Part shown: piece after piece, positions 1 to 12,400 of the stretch
Layout: each line of letters starts with the position of its first letter
How positions within the stretch are numbered: position 1 is the first letter of the stretch
From: Liolophura sinensis
Taxonomy: Eukaryota > Mollusca > Polyplacophora > Chitonida > Chitonidae
Direction of reading: 5' to 3'
Length of the DNA: 64,000 bases
Assembly (NCBI RefSeq): GCF_032854445.1
Contig: NC_088305.1
Span: forward strand, 21,490,955 to 21,554,954
Translations under genes and position numbers: made by a program
The notes under the pieces: generated by a model
What the model was told of the DNA's origin: nothing
The model's input: only the letters and a program-made list of their open reading frames with translations
The model's database searches: none

Positions 1-299
1 ATTTAAATCATAATTTGGTGAATTAGAGACTTTCAGCTTTGGCCAGGCAAAGTTTCTATAAACCCTAGCTAGTAAAAAGCTAAGATGTCTTTTCATAACT
101 TTGATGAGTTTTTTAGGAACTGGGATACTGTACCAAAACCAATTTTTTTATGATTAAAAAGTACATAGAGGACAACACGATACTTACATAAAGTGGGTGC
201 ACTTACAAAGTGACAGCAATGAAAGCTTCAATATTTACATGAGATAACAAAACAAAGAAAACTATTTGACTAGAAAAAAAATGCATAAAGGGAGATTAC
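1..299. other. Intron or 3' flank of the dynein-like gene
   Basis: AT-rich sequence downstream of the last visible dynein exon on the minus strand. I see no further exon, no repeat and no AATAAA on the minus strand, which favours an intron over a 3' UTR. Confidence 0.4.
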
Positions 300-450
300 T
301 CTAGTCTGAGTTTGTCTTCCAAGCTGGCTCTTGACAGAGGTTCATACTGGCCCATAAACCCCTCCCCTTCCACAATCAGACAGGCGTCTGTTTTAATCAC
401 CAGGTCAGGAGTAGCCACAGCCATTTCATCCTCATCTTTTGTGGGTGCAG
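300..450 (-). CDS. Dynein-like gene, coding exon 19 (last visible)
   Basis: Residues about 729-778. It starts after a 'tttgtttag' acceptor and contains VIKTDACLIVEGEGFMGQYE, a hydrophobic stretch expected in this part of a dynein tail. The end is ambiguous. A donor gtaatc after CTCAGACTAGA keeps phase 2 and continues the gene off the window; reading through gives a TAA stop at 294-296. I prefer splicing, because the family is far longer and exon 10 uses the same gtaatc donor. Confidence 0.55.
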
Positions 451-3400
451 CTAAACAAATATAAAAGCAGTTATTTCAAAACTTTAGTTATGAGAAACCT
501 ATGATAGTTAAACGAAAATAAGAAATGGTCTACTATAGAAACATGTCCAAGGGGGCAGATGACTACTTGATGAAGATAAAAGTACAACCTAGCCCACAAG
601 ACATATCTGTAACCTTAAATGCAGTGATCAACAACAAAGTGCAACCACACATGTATACGTCAACATGTATCCATTTTACGCACCCAACCTTACAGATATA
701 AGGAAAATTTTACACAGGACACCGACATGACATCATTCTCCACTTTCACCACAATATTCACTTAAATTTGAGATTATAAAGAACTTTATGCTAATTTATT
801 CAACATATCTGTTACTTGACCCTTTGGCATTTTACAGAATGTATGTGAAAAGCAAAAACCTTTCTTAATTTAAGATAAGAAGACATTTATGGGCTTACTA
901 TTTAAAATGACAAAGGTATAACAGAGATATTCAGATAAATTTTTTGAGAGTTTTATTTCATTTTTATTTTAATTGGTGTTTTACCGTGCACTCAAGAATA
1001 TTTTACTCACAAGGAGGCCAGCATTATGATGGGAGAAAACCCAAGCAAAGCCCAAGGAAAACTCACAACCATCTGCAGGTTGCTGGCAGACCTTCCCACA
1101 TGCAGCAGAAGATTTTTTGAGAGTGCACGGTCTTTTCACGCCTTATATTTCTGTGATGTTTATTACTGGTAATATCACCTCCATACCATGGCAGCAGAGG
1201 TGTTTGAGAATTAAAAAGTAATATACTTACATGACATGTAACAGAATGATTTTCTTGGTCTTTGTCAACCAATGGACTATTTTAGTCCCGAATTTCGCAA
1301 GGGCAAACTGAGATGATTTATCATTTTTAAAACAAGACATAAATTGACTGGTCACAAAGAAGCTAATAACGAGATTTACCCACAAACAGTGCCATATTTT
1401 AGACAAGCCCTTCCTCTACACGTCACACTATCCGAATCACTCACCCCATCGAGGCAACTCTGGGATATCAATTTCACACTCTTCGTCTTCTTCCATCATA
1501 GCCACTGGTTGGACAGATTTGGTTATACGAGAAAGTTCCACACTCTGAGTTTCAACCCTTGCCTCAGAAATTGAAATCCCCTTTGTTGTGGTATCTACCT
1601 CAGAACCTGGGCCTGTTGTGATGGCTGTGTTTGGTGTCGTGGCCAGTGATTTCTTCCGTCTAAAAAAGATGGAAATTTGAGCAAATAATCAAGCAGCTTG
1701 CATATCTGTAATTTACTTTTCGAATATGATTAAAAGTCAATTCTGAAATGAAGAGTTAAATGTATAGTAGAGATAATTGGACCACCCTACACCAGTGTAC
1801 TTTGCCAGATACAAGACATAAACCAGAAAAGGCTTCATTCGAATCTTCACCCAAAAGGTCAGGGATATCACCTCACAGATGCACCTCTTCTCAATGATTG
1901 GTAACTTTGTCTTCAGACTTCACCTTGCTAATGCACCTCATCTCAATAATGCCCCTCATCTCAATGATGTATCTCACCTCAATGATGCACCTCACCAACC
2001 ACCTGACAAACTTTTTGTCTGCACTGCTGCATCTCACTTTATCTCACTGATGCACCTGTCCCTCACCAATTATCTGACAAACTTTCTGCCACACAGTTGC
2101 ACCTCACCATGCTGATACATCTCAACTCACTTCACTCATGCACCTCTCCAACTAACTAAAATACAAACTTACAGACTTCTGGTTTCGAACTGAAAGCTTA
2201 CTTTTCTTCCAAAACCTTGATCAGGCTAGCTGTGGATTTGGTGGGTGAGGAGAACACAGAAGCCTGGTCATCACGGTCCGTCCACGCAGGGGTCGTGTCC
2301 ATGGGCATGGCCTGGGCGCACAGAATGCCCGGGATGTTTGTCAGTGTGCTTGTGACGACACTGAAGATTCTCTCCTTAGAGGGAGATAACCCTAGTACCC
2401 CTGAAACACATACACTCAATATGCTGAATGAGCATTAATTATCAATTTGTGCTTTGATTCTGCTGTGATTAGACGACTACACAAATTGCATTTGACATTA
2501 ACCAATAATAACTGGCAATTTCATTAAACTGATTTAAATGAGAAAGGTGCATTCAAGTTGGCAAGACAATGGTACATAACATAGATTATATTTTTCCACA
2601 AAAACAAAGACAAAAGCTGATCCCCAATCATCTTTACATCATTCAGAGTTTTCTAATCTAGCCAAGATCAAGAAAGAAATCAAGGTAATAGTTGTTCATA
2701 TATCTGATTGGTGTTTTACACTATTTCTCCTACCTGACAGCAGTCAAGTTTATTGGTCAATGAAACAAGGCAGACATTGGGGGAAAACTCCGCACCTCAC
2801 CAGCTTTCTGCGAAATCTTCAAAGTTCGTAACTAAACCAACAAAGACTGGGTTTGAACCCGCAACTCCATGGGTCCAGGGGTTTGGGGGCTTCTGGTAGA
2901 AGCTTTACTCACTCAATCAGACCTGATTCAACTTATGCTTGATTATGATTAGCATGATGCAGGTTCTGAGCTACAATGCAGCTTAGATTATCTTTTTTAA
3001 AAATGCTGATTCAGAGGAGATTATTTAGTTATCCTCATAGTCTGAAAAGAAGTGGGTGGGGGGACTCATGAAGGGTTGGTTTTAAACAAAGATAGCTTCA
3101 ATGTGAATAACCTGAACAAAACCTCACCCTGTTTTGTGAAGACAAGGTTAGCCTGTAACATGCCCTTGTCCTCTTCCTGTGCATCCTGGCGTGGCTTCAT
3201 CACCTGATCCACAAACCGCAGCACCTGGCACTTGCTGATCTCAAATAGGTGCTCCACAACCATCTGGTCAATCAGCTTCACAAAGTTGCCCAGTCGCCTG
3301 ATAAAACAGATACAACAGAGACACAGGATGTACATGCACTACTAACTTTTTCTTGAAATACCTGTGGTACTGTGTTGAAACTATCTTTTTTTTAATTAAT

Positions 3401-6400
3401 CTAAGAAGGGTGTAGCCCCTTCCCCTTCTCCCCACACGAGTGGGGAGAAAGACAAGCAGTCGGTAGACTCAAGACAATCCTGCGGATATAATACCTAATG
3501 CGGCAGGGTGTTGAATATTCCCCTGTAAATAATGCCACACAACCATCGACTTTAAATATTGGATAGCATAGTTTGTAAAACACAGCCGGGAAAACGGTAT
3601 GGTGAGTGTTTTGGGTAAGGAAATGCCAAAGAGATATTGTACAAGCTGTCAGGAAAGCATGGCTTTACAGGCCAAGGTAGGCGTATGCTACAGCTGGGCT
3701 AGCTGGCATGTCAATACCACCCTTCGTGGGAGATCTGTATGATCTACCCCCTTATTTCCAGTAATTATTAAGAAGGTACGGCAGGCAAGTTATGTCAGTG
3801 CTAAGTAGAAACCAACACAGTGAGACAATGAGCACAGTGTGAGATAACACCCAGCAGTAATAGGTGAGAACTGTTACTCACAGGTATGACATAAATCCAC
3901 ACTCAGGAATACAAGTATTGTGCCAGGGGTATTGCAACGCTGTGAGATGAGGTGTGAGTGTGTGTGTGTGTGGGATGTGTACAGAGGTAATGACGGCTAA
4001 AATGACAGCATGGGTTCGGAGCCATGTAGCATGTCATTCATAAGACGAACAGCAAGTTTTCAGATGATCATAAAAGATGAAAAGGAAAAGTAATGATATT
4101 TGCAGAAGCATGTCTGATGCACAGAATGGAATGTTTGGTCTGAGGAAATCATCAGAAAAATAAATGAGGATCAAAGAAGACCCGAGCCAACTTCGATTCA
4201 CGTGTATAGACCAGGTGGCACAAAGCCAAACAAAGAATTAAGAAAAACTCCAAACCCAAAGTTTACTGGGGTACACTCAGACTCGACACTGCCCATTTCA
4301 GCAGGCTGTGTAAATAGTATATAACTAAAAGAGACAGCTCTGCATTTACGTGATTGATTGTTATAGCATTGGAGATTGGTTCAATCTATACATGACTATA
4401 CTCACAGTGTGTTTCGGGTATGTTTGGCATGTAATGCTTGGTCTACCCTTGTCAGGAGTCCACGGCAAAGATTAAGATAGCATATGCTATAATTTGGATT
4501 TACACAGGATTTCACATAGGTTGTAGTCTCAAGGGTAGCTGCCCTTTAGGACGAAGAGGAAATATGTCCTTAGAATCTTTATTTCCTTCGATCAGATGCC
4601 AGTATTTGTTAAGGATATTTCTAAAATGCCTTTGACGATTGTGATACGTGGTTATAAAACATTTGTTTGTTGGACACGACTTTAGTAATCTTGTTTATCA
4701 GCAGTTCAGAGGATGGTCCTCAAATTTCACTTTGTTGAAATTGAAATTGGGGTTTCCAAGTATTCACTGATCAGCAATTTAGATTTTAAGAGTGCTGATT
4801 CTTAAAGAAATGTGGCACATTGTTGCAGTTAAGACAGTACCTTGTGACTTCACAGCTAATAAACGACTTAAAGCAGGACGGGTGATGCACCGAATACTAT
4901 GTGTAGATATTGGTACTGTGGGCTTTGAGTAGCATTTCAGATCAAGAATCGAATCCCACTTGAAGTTCTTCCACTCCCTTAAAGGCAGTAATGTCCAGAA
5001 AGTTCATTTCTGAGTTTGAAATCTCATAAGTAAAGTTAAGGAGTGAGTGTTCCTGGTTTGCAAGCTCCAAGAGAGATGTTCAGCCACAAGTCAAGTTTAA
5101 CTTCATGATAACAAGTCCATCATCCCTGAATCATTTGTAAAAGATTATGCTGTTGCGATGGGGGAATTTGTTCAGGATCTGATTGATGTACCTGAAAATG
5201 GCAATGTTACAAAGTTCAGGGGAGGGGACTGCACCCTGGGGCGCATCCACTATCTGCTTGTAATGTTTGTTGTTAAGTTTAACTCATTAGAGTTTAGAGT
5301 AAGGTCAGCAATGTTCAAAAGTGACTGATCAGAGGGGCGATTGACAGTGTATTCGATGTCATGATAAAGGGACAGGCAGGCTACACGAGCACTCACCATC
5401 TCTGTGAAACTGAGGCTGGTGTAAAGTGATGTGATATTACATGCAATTAGGAGCCCATCATCAGGGACATGCAGTCCTTCAATTAGATTGATAAGATGAC
5501 TGATATCCGATAGGCATGTGTCCTATTTCCTAATGATGCACCACACTGCAAAATGATAGGTTGTCCAGGGATGCTGAGCTCCGTATGGAGCACCAGGCCA
5601 GTAGGGTCCAGTTCAAGCACCTCTCTGATTTTGTGGATTTTGGGTAGGAAACATAGTGTTGGCATGCGGCAGGAAATATCAGATAGATATTCATGACACC
5701 GTTTATCAATCTGTTTTGTGTTGAATAGATTTCAATACAACCTGATGTACAAAATATATCCACTCATCAATAAACAAACATAAATTGTGTAGTCGGGTAC
5801 ATATATTAAGACTAACATGCACAATATGTCAGAAGCTATCACATACCCAGTTTCGGTCCTTGCCTTTCTTAAGTTTTCCTCCCTTTGCTCCTTCTTCAGA
5901 CGCTGGAGGTGCAAAGAGTCCTTAGAGCTGTGGAAAATAGGATCACATCACAACATCCACAACCATGAAATCATTCAAAAATGCCAACAAACATTAACCA
6001 CAACAAAGAAGCCAGCCTATATCACTTTGAGTGACGTGTCTTTGCTACAAGACGCCAGCACTTTATGTACGGTGTGGACATTTTTACATATATGGTACAT
6101 AGATAGAATACAGAAGGCTGATTAAACAGGATTTATAGATAAATCTTCTAAATTATGTTCTTGGGCGGGTTGGGTTTCAAACATTGCAAAAATTATGATA
6201 TTCTGCTGGTAGTTTTATCATAACTCAATTACTGCCCGGTTAAAAGCCTGTACTCCCTATGTCCCCATGTAGCAGTGCTGTGTGGTGAAGCCAAGACATC
6301 ATTTTGTGCTGGGATGTCAGTTCTGTTGTCATAATAATGTAACTTGTAAACCAAAGGAAACAGTTCATCTGGCATCTTTCACATGTATGTGAAGGAAAAG

Positions 6401-9400
6401 CAACAGCATATCCAATGCTCAACTGAGACTGAAAAATTCGGCTTCCAAGTTAAAATATTTCCTAATTCTGTATTAAAATATGGGTACATAACAGCCCTGG
6501 GGACATAAATGCTCACAGTTCATAGAAGTTGCTTTAAACTTTAATTGTCCAATTTCTGTATAAATAAATAAATAAATAAAAAGCTAAATGTCAGAAATGT
6601 GCTTTTATTTGAACAAAATATGCAGTTATGGTAATGAAAACAAAACTCACAACACTGTCTTCTTCTTGACCTGTTCCTCACAGTATGAGAGACATCTGAA
6701 TGATTCCTCAGCGGTCACATCCACAGTCAGTTTACAGTACCTGGATAGAATCACACAATCTTCATCAACTCAGGTGCAATATGTAGTACAAGCTAATTTT
6801 AAATTTATCATGCATTTTTGGAAACAAACACACATCTACCGCAGAAAGTACATGTCCTCTTGTACATTGACATCAAGTGAATGGTCCATGTTAAAAGGTA
6901 GAATGTTGAAAATCGAACAGATGGTTCCATGTTATAAAACACTGGGAAGCTTGATCTACTGACAAACTACCTGACTCTAAGAGAGATTTAACCAAGTTAA
7001 AAGAACTAAAATTTCCCCCATGACTTAGTTCAAATTGTGCGTAATTCTTAGAGTTCCACTGATCTTAGAAAAGTGACTCTTTGATGTTTGTTTGGGAGGT
7101 AGGCTGACAGCCTACAGGTAAAATGTCTCAGCACCAAAAGTAGTATTTTATGACATTTATTTGCCTCTGTAAATGGACTTTTTGGAGTGAAATGTTAGAT
7201 CATTTACAACATTTATAATGAATGCTTGGGGTTTAACGCCATTCTTACAGAACTACTTATAGGGCTACCTGCCCGTTTTACTCTGTAAATATACCATGTC
7301 AGTATTTGGAGCAAATTTTACAGACATGACCTGAGCAACAGCCAGCTCTGACCCTTAAGAACATTTATTTCACCTAAAAACATAGCTGGCATTAATTCAA
7401 TGTTCATGCCACTTCGGGGCAACACTGCCTTAAACAAGTCGGCCCAAGCAACGTACTTGTGTTCTTTTCTGTAAGGTAAAAGCAGAGTATCATGTGCTTT
7501 TAAACAGCTTCGAATCAGCTTTTACAGCTGGAAAATATTGAGCTGATCTCACCCAATGGCAGTGTAAAGTTGAGGAAAGTAAATGCAATCTTAATCAAAC
7601 CTCCAACAATGTTGATCTGTCTACTAAAACAAGGTACCCTAATTCCTCAACCTTTTCACATATGAAAGAGCAGCTTTCAGTGCAATTTATGCACATTTAG
7701 GTTTGATTTTGGAGGCAAAAATAAAATGGTCCAGTTTCTGGGTTTCACAAAAAGATTTTATCAGAGTACACAGAATAATGCCCAATAAACACCAAGTAAA
7801 CATGCAAAAAGGTTGAAGAGCCCTAAGGGCTACACAAACAAAAAAGAGTACTTACTTGAAGAACTTTTCCAGAGTTTTATCAGCTTGAACATTCTTGTAG
7901 TTCACCAAATTTTCCAAATTTGCCAGGGTGTAAGAGGATCTGGAAAGCATAAAAATATTTGTTGGTTATTTTGCATTGTTTTGTCCATGTTTTCTTGCAC
8001 AACTGTTACATTTTAGTTTTTGTCACGAACTCTGTTCTGTTTACAAAAGTAACTTCATAAAGTGTAATCATGAAGAGTAAGACAAAGAAAAGCTCACCCT
8101 TTTTCAAATGGTAGAAAGTCTACTGTCAGCAACTCTTTCAGTAGCCTGAAATAAAGAACAGTCAAGATAAAATTGTATGCAAAGACTTTTGAGCTAGCGG
8201 CTGATAACCACACACTGGCACTCATTAATTTTCAAACACTGGTGTAAATATTTTTAAATCAAATTACCGTACAATAAAATAGCTTTCACGTAACACACTG
8301 CTCTCACGACAGCAGTTTAGTAACATTGAGTGCTATCATTCAGCCTCCTCTGGTTTAACTGCAGCTTTACATCAGCAAGTCTGGCAGGCGCTTGTTGAAG
8401 GGCAGTGGTTTTCTCCAGGCTCTGCCTGTATCCTTCACCCTTAACCTGGCCATTATGCACAAAGTAAAATATCCTTGAACAGAAAGTTAAACACCCACCA
8501 AATGAATTGATATCACTTGATATTTTGCCGAAACTGCAGGAATGATATCTATTTGCACAGGTATCCGCTGCATTATTTCCTCTATGCAGCAAAATTAATT
8601 AATAAATCAGAAAGCAAAATTTTAATTGTTCAGAATATCTATAATTACAGTCTAGCCTCGCTATAAGACACCTCAACACAGTGCGCAATCGGACATAACG
8701 CAACCCAAATCTTGTCCTCCAAAAATCTGGTGTACTTTCATGCGAGAACCACCAAAACTGCAAACATTACTTGAATTCAGCTTGTGGAAATGGTTAACAT
8801 TCACAAAGTATGGCGCACCGCTTTGGGGACAGGTTTCCGGGCATGTTATAGGCTACCTCGCACCATAATGAAAACACCTTGGGATACACTATATATGCCT
8901 ACAGCCTATCTTACAGGTCATGACTCTGACACTGAATGAAGTTTTATCGATGCAAAATGCATTTTGTCAAATGCTTTATTATTGTTAGTTTACGATAACC
9001 GCACAAGATTTTTTATTTCTACATTCCCACCAGCTACACACTGAACATGCTGAAAGGCTGTTCTTCTTGTTATATACCCTTATCCAGAAACAGTGTAGAC
9101 ATAAGTATCACTCAGTACTTAATTTTATTGCATTGTTTTCTTTTTTTGTTTCGTTTTGTACCTGGTAAGTTGCAGGAGAGCAGCGCCAAAGCGGGGTACA
9201 GCTTGTAGCAGGTTATTCATGAGTTTCTTTTGTCTTCTCTGTAGATCTAACTTTTGCCTGTTTGATCTCCACCTGTCATGAAAGACGCAAGATTACATGA
9301 TATTCACAAGAAAACAAAACAGACTGACATGTCATGCATGTGCTGGATTAGCAAATTATAGATTAAGAGGTGAATCCGAAATGAGACTTTTGTACAGGTT

Positions 9401-12400
9401 AGATGATGTTTGGAAAGGATTACGCAATGCAGCAAGACAACAGAGCTTTTACCCTAATTCTTCAAACTTTTTAACCTCCCCTGCAACCAATATTTTCAAA
9501 CATTCTGAGAGAACTATGAGGTGTAGAGCATTCTGAGAGAACTATGAGGTGTAGAGCATTCTGAGAGAACTGAGGTGTAGAGCATTCTGAGAGAACTATG
9601 AGGTGTAGAGCATTCTGAGAGAACTATGAGATGTAGAGCATTCTGAGAGAACTATGAGGTGTAGAGCATTCTGAGAGAACTATGAGGTGTAGAGCATTCT
9701 AAGAGAACTATGAGGTGTAGAGCATTCTAAGAGAACTATGAGGTATAGAGAAATAATCTGCACACTTGTATGAAGCTTGCATCTTTAACATGTTTAATGA
9801 CTCAAAGCAAACATACTTGGTGTCATTTTCATAATAATTTCATTATAATTTCATGGATAAATTTCACTGAAAAAAAAAAGCGCTAGTGGCTGAAAAGGTT
9901 GAGGATTGACAGTACATGGAATACGAAGCCCCTTGGTTAAACACCTGCTCACAGACATCTCTTTATAACACAGAAGTTACATCGTCATAGAAACCACCAT
10001 CAAATCTACACAGTCTATAGTCGCCTGGCTAAAAATCCTGATAAAACTGGAGGTAAGTGCTCTGTTATTTATAGGACTGGCACTGATTCTAAGGAGACAT
10101 TTTCAACTGATTTTAAGCAAAGTTCCATGATGTTAATATTTCCAGTTTCTTCTGAGCGAGATGTGATTTGATCAGGCTCTTAAAACAAGTATTAAATATC
10201 AAGCTGATTTCCTTTGGGACTGCATGGGGTGTCTTGAACCTTTTCAGTAGCTGACTCAGAGTTTATACTGAGATTATTGTCTGTGGGGCTGGAGTTTTCA
10301 CACCAGATATATTATTATTAATATTATTGTTATTATTCTAGATAATTGTGATATAATATTCCAGATCTCATCTGAGATGAATCCAGATTGGTATTTTTTA
10401 ACCCTGTTCTACTGAAGCAGGTGTTGAAATGAAATTTGTTTAACGAGGGAGAAGTGTACATGTACATGTGTGGTCAAATTTGTTTAACGAGGAAGAGTTG
10501 TACAAGTATATGTGTGGTCAAATTTGTCTAATGAGGGAAATGTGTACATGTATATGCGTGGTCAAATTTGTTTACTGAGGGAGAGGTGTACATGTAGATG
10601 TGTGGTCAAATTTGTTTAACGAGGGACAGGCGTACATGTATATGTGTGGTTAAATCTGTTTAACAAGGGACAGGTGTACATGTATATGTGTGGTCAAATC
10701 TGTTTAACGAGGGAGAGGTGTACATGTAGATGTGTGGTCAAATTTGTTTAACGAGGGAGAGGTGTACATGTAGATGTGTGGTCAAATTTGTTTAAGGAGG
10801 GACAGGTGTACATATAAATGCGTGGTCAAATTTGTTAGGACTTCTTGCATAAAACATTACTGCAATACTGTTTTCTTAATTAGCACAGAATCAGCCCCTT
10901 GATTACCTCCTGAACATTTTGACTAGAAGGTAGTTTTTGAAGAAGGGTATGTGTGAGATGGCGTTCCAAAGCACGGCTTCTCTCTGCCAGTCTGCCAGTC
11001 CCATAGTCTCACTGGGCGCATCATGATGCACGCGCATCACACTGAACGTTGAAAACACGTAATGGTCTGCATTCACCTGGCCAAGACAACAAACACAAAC
11101 ATCACTCAGCAGAGTCTCGAACATTCGTATACCTTCTCAAACACACCACAGTCTATAATGAGTCCTGTGTTCATATCCCGGATTGGTGCTTAATCTCATG
11201 TCAAGTATATTTCACAACATATCAGTAAATGTATGAAAAGTATTACCATAAAATGTATACTTATTTTGATGTCACACTTCTGCTTATTTTTCCTTTTTTT
11301 TTTTATTTATTTTATCACTTATTATTATTATTATTTTATCAAGCAATAAACAACCATTCAAACTGGACCACAACTACATCATAGACCAGATATACTTCAT
11401 TCTGTAGGATTATTCTGACCGTCAATATGCTGGATAATATGGTCAAAGTGTTTTATTAGGGCACACCTGCATCTGCATTGCTAATGCATACAAACACACC
11501 TTCTTCAGGTACAACTGGCCTCAAATTATCAACATTTAATGAATTATCAAACCACACCCACATTTACGAACAAGAAATTATCTAAAAAGCATGGTTTCTA
11601 CTACATGTATATGTCATACATTTAGATGAAAGCAGATCGTAGAAAGGTCTGACCACATTTCCCTTATTTAACTGAAGGACCAGTCAATATAGAAGAGTAT
11701 CGGTCGATCTCCAAGCCATATATTCAGTATATAATTGAACGGACATCATGTCTGGTGTCTTTTGCATAGCATTTCAGTGAGGCAACACCATAAATATGGC
11801 TACCTGGAGAAACCATGATATGACCCAAAAAATAATTTTAAAGGTCAACATTATACCCCTATCCAAACAAGCAAACAAACAAATACATTGTCTGTTGAGA
11901 TCTTACTTTGTTTTTAGGCACTTCAATCAAATCATACGGCCTGTAGTGCCGATTTGGAGCCAGGTTAAAATACAATGTTTTGATTTTGCCGATATGGTGA
12001 CAGCCAGCAAAATACTGTACAGCTTCTCGTCCAGTCATTGGTTTCCGTGATGTGACCTGCCAGGAGAAGAAGCATGCAGTGAAGACAAACGTGCAATGCC
12101 ATTGGTGGAAAGTGATACTGTGGTGCAAGGGTGAGATTTTTACTGATGTTTAAAACTTCAATGTGTTATTGATTTATGTTAACATGAAATTTGTTAGGTC
12201 TTCCCATGTTTTAATACCCAGGGTCCAAAAACAAGTGCTTAAAGTCAAAATTGGCTTTCCGGAATTGGACCCTGTGGCTGATTCTGCAAACCAATTTCTG
12301 ACTTTTTAGAGTGGATTTTAAAGCTTACTTACTGGCCCTTGAAATCAAAACTTTGACTGCTTAACCGATCTTATCTTGAAGACAAATGTGCCAAAAAATC

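Noticed and set aside
1063..1272. 69-codon minus-strand frame as a dynein exon
   Set aside because: Its end is SINE sequence, and exons 18 and 19 join in phase without it.
2865..2945. tRNA gene suggested by a B-box-like sequence
   Set aside because: No clover-leaf could be drawn, and it is joined to a SINE body; taken as a tRNA-derived SINE head.
8317..8592. 91-codon minus-strand frame between dynein exons 11 and 12
   Set aside because: It overlaps a diverged SINE, and exons 11 and 12 already join in phase without it.
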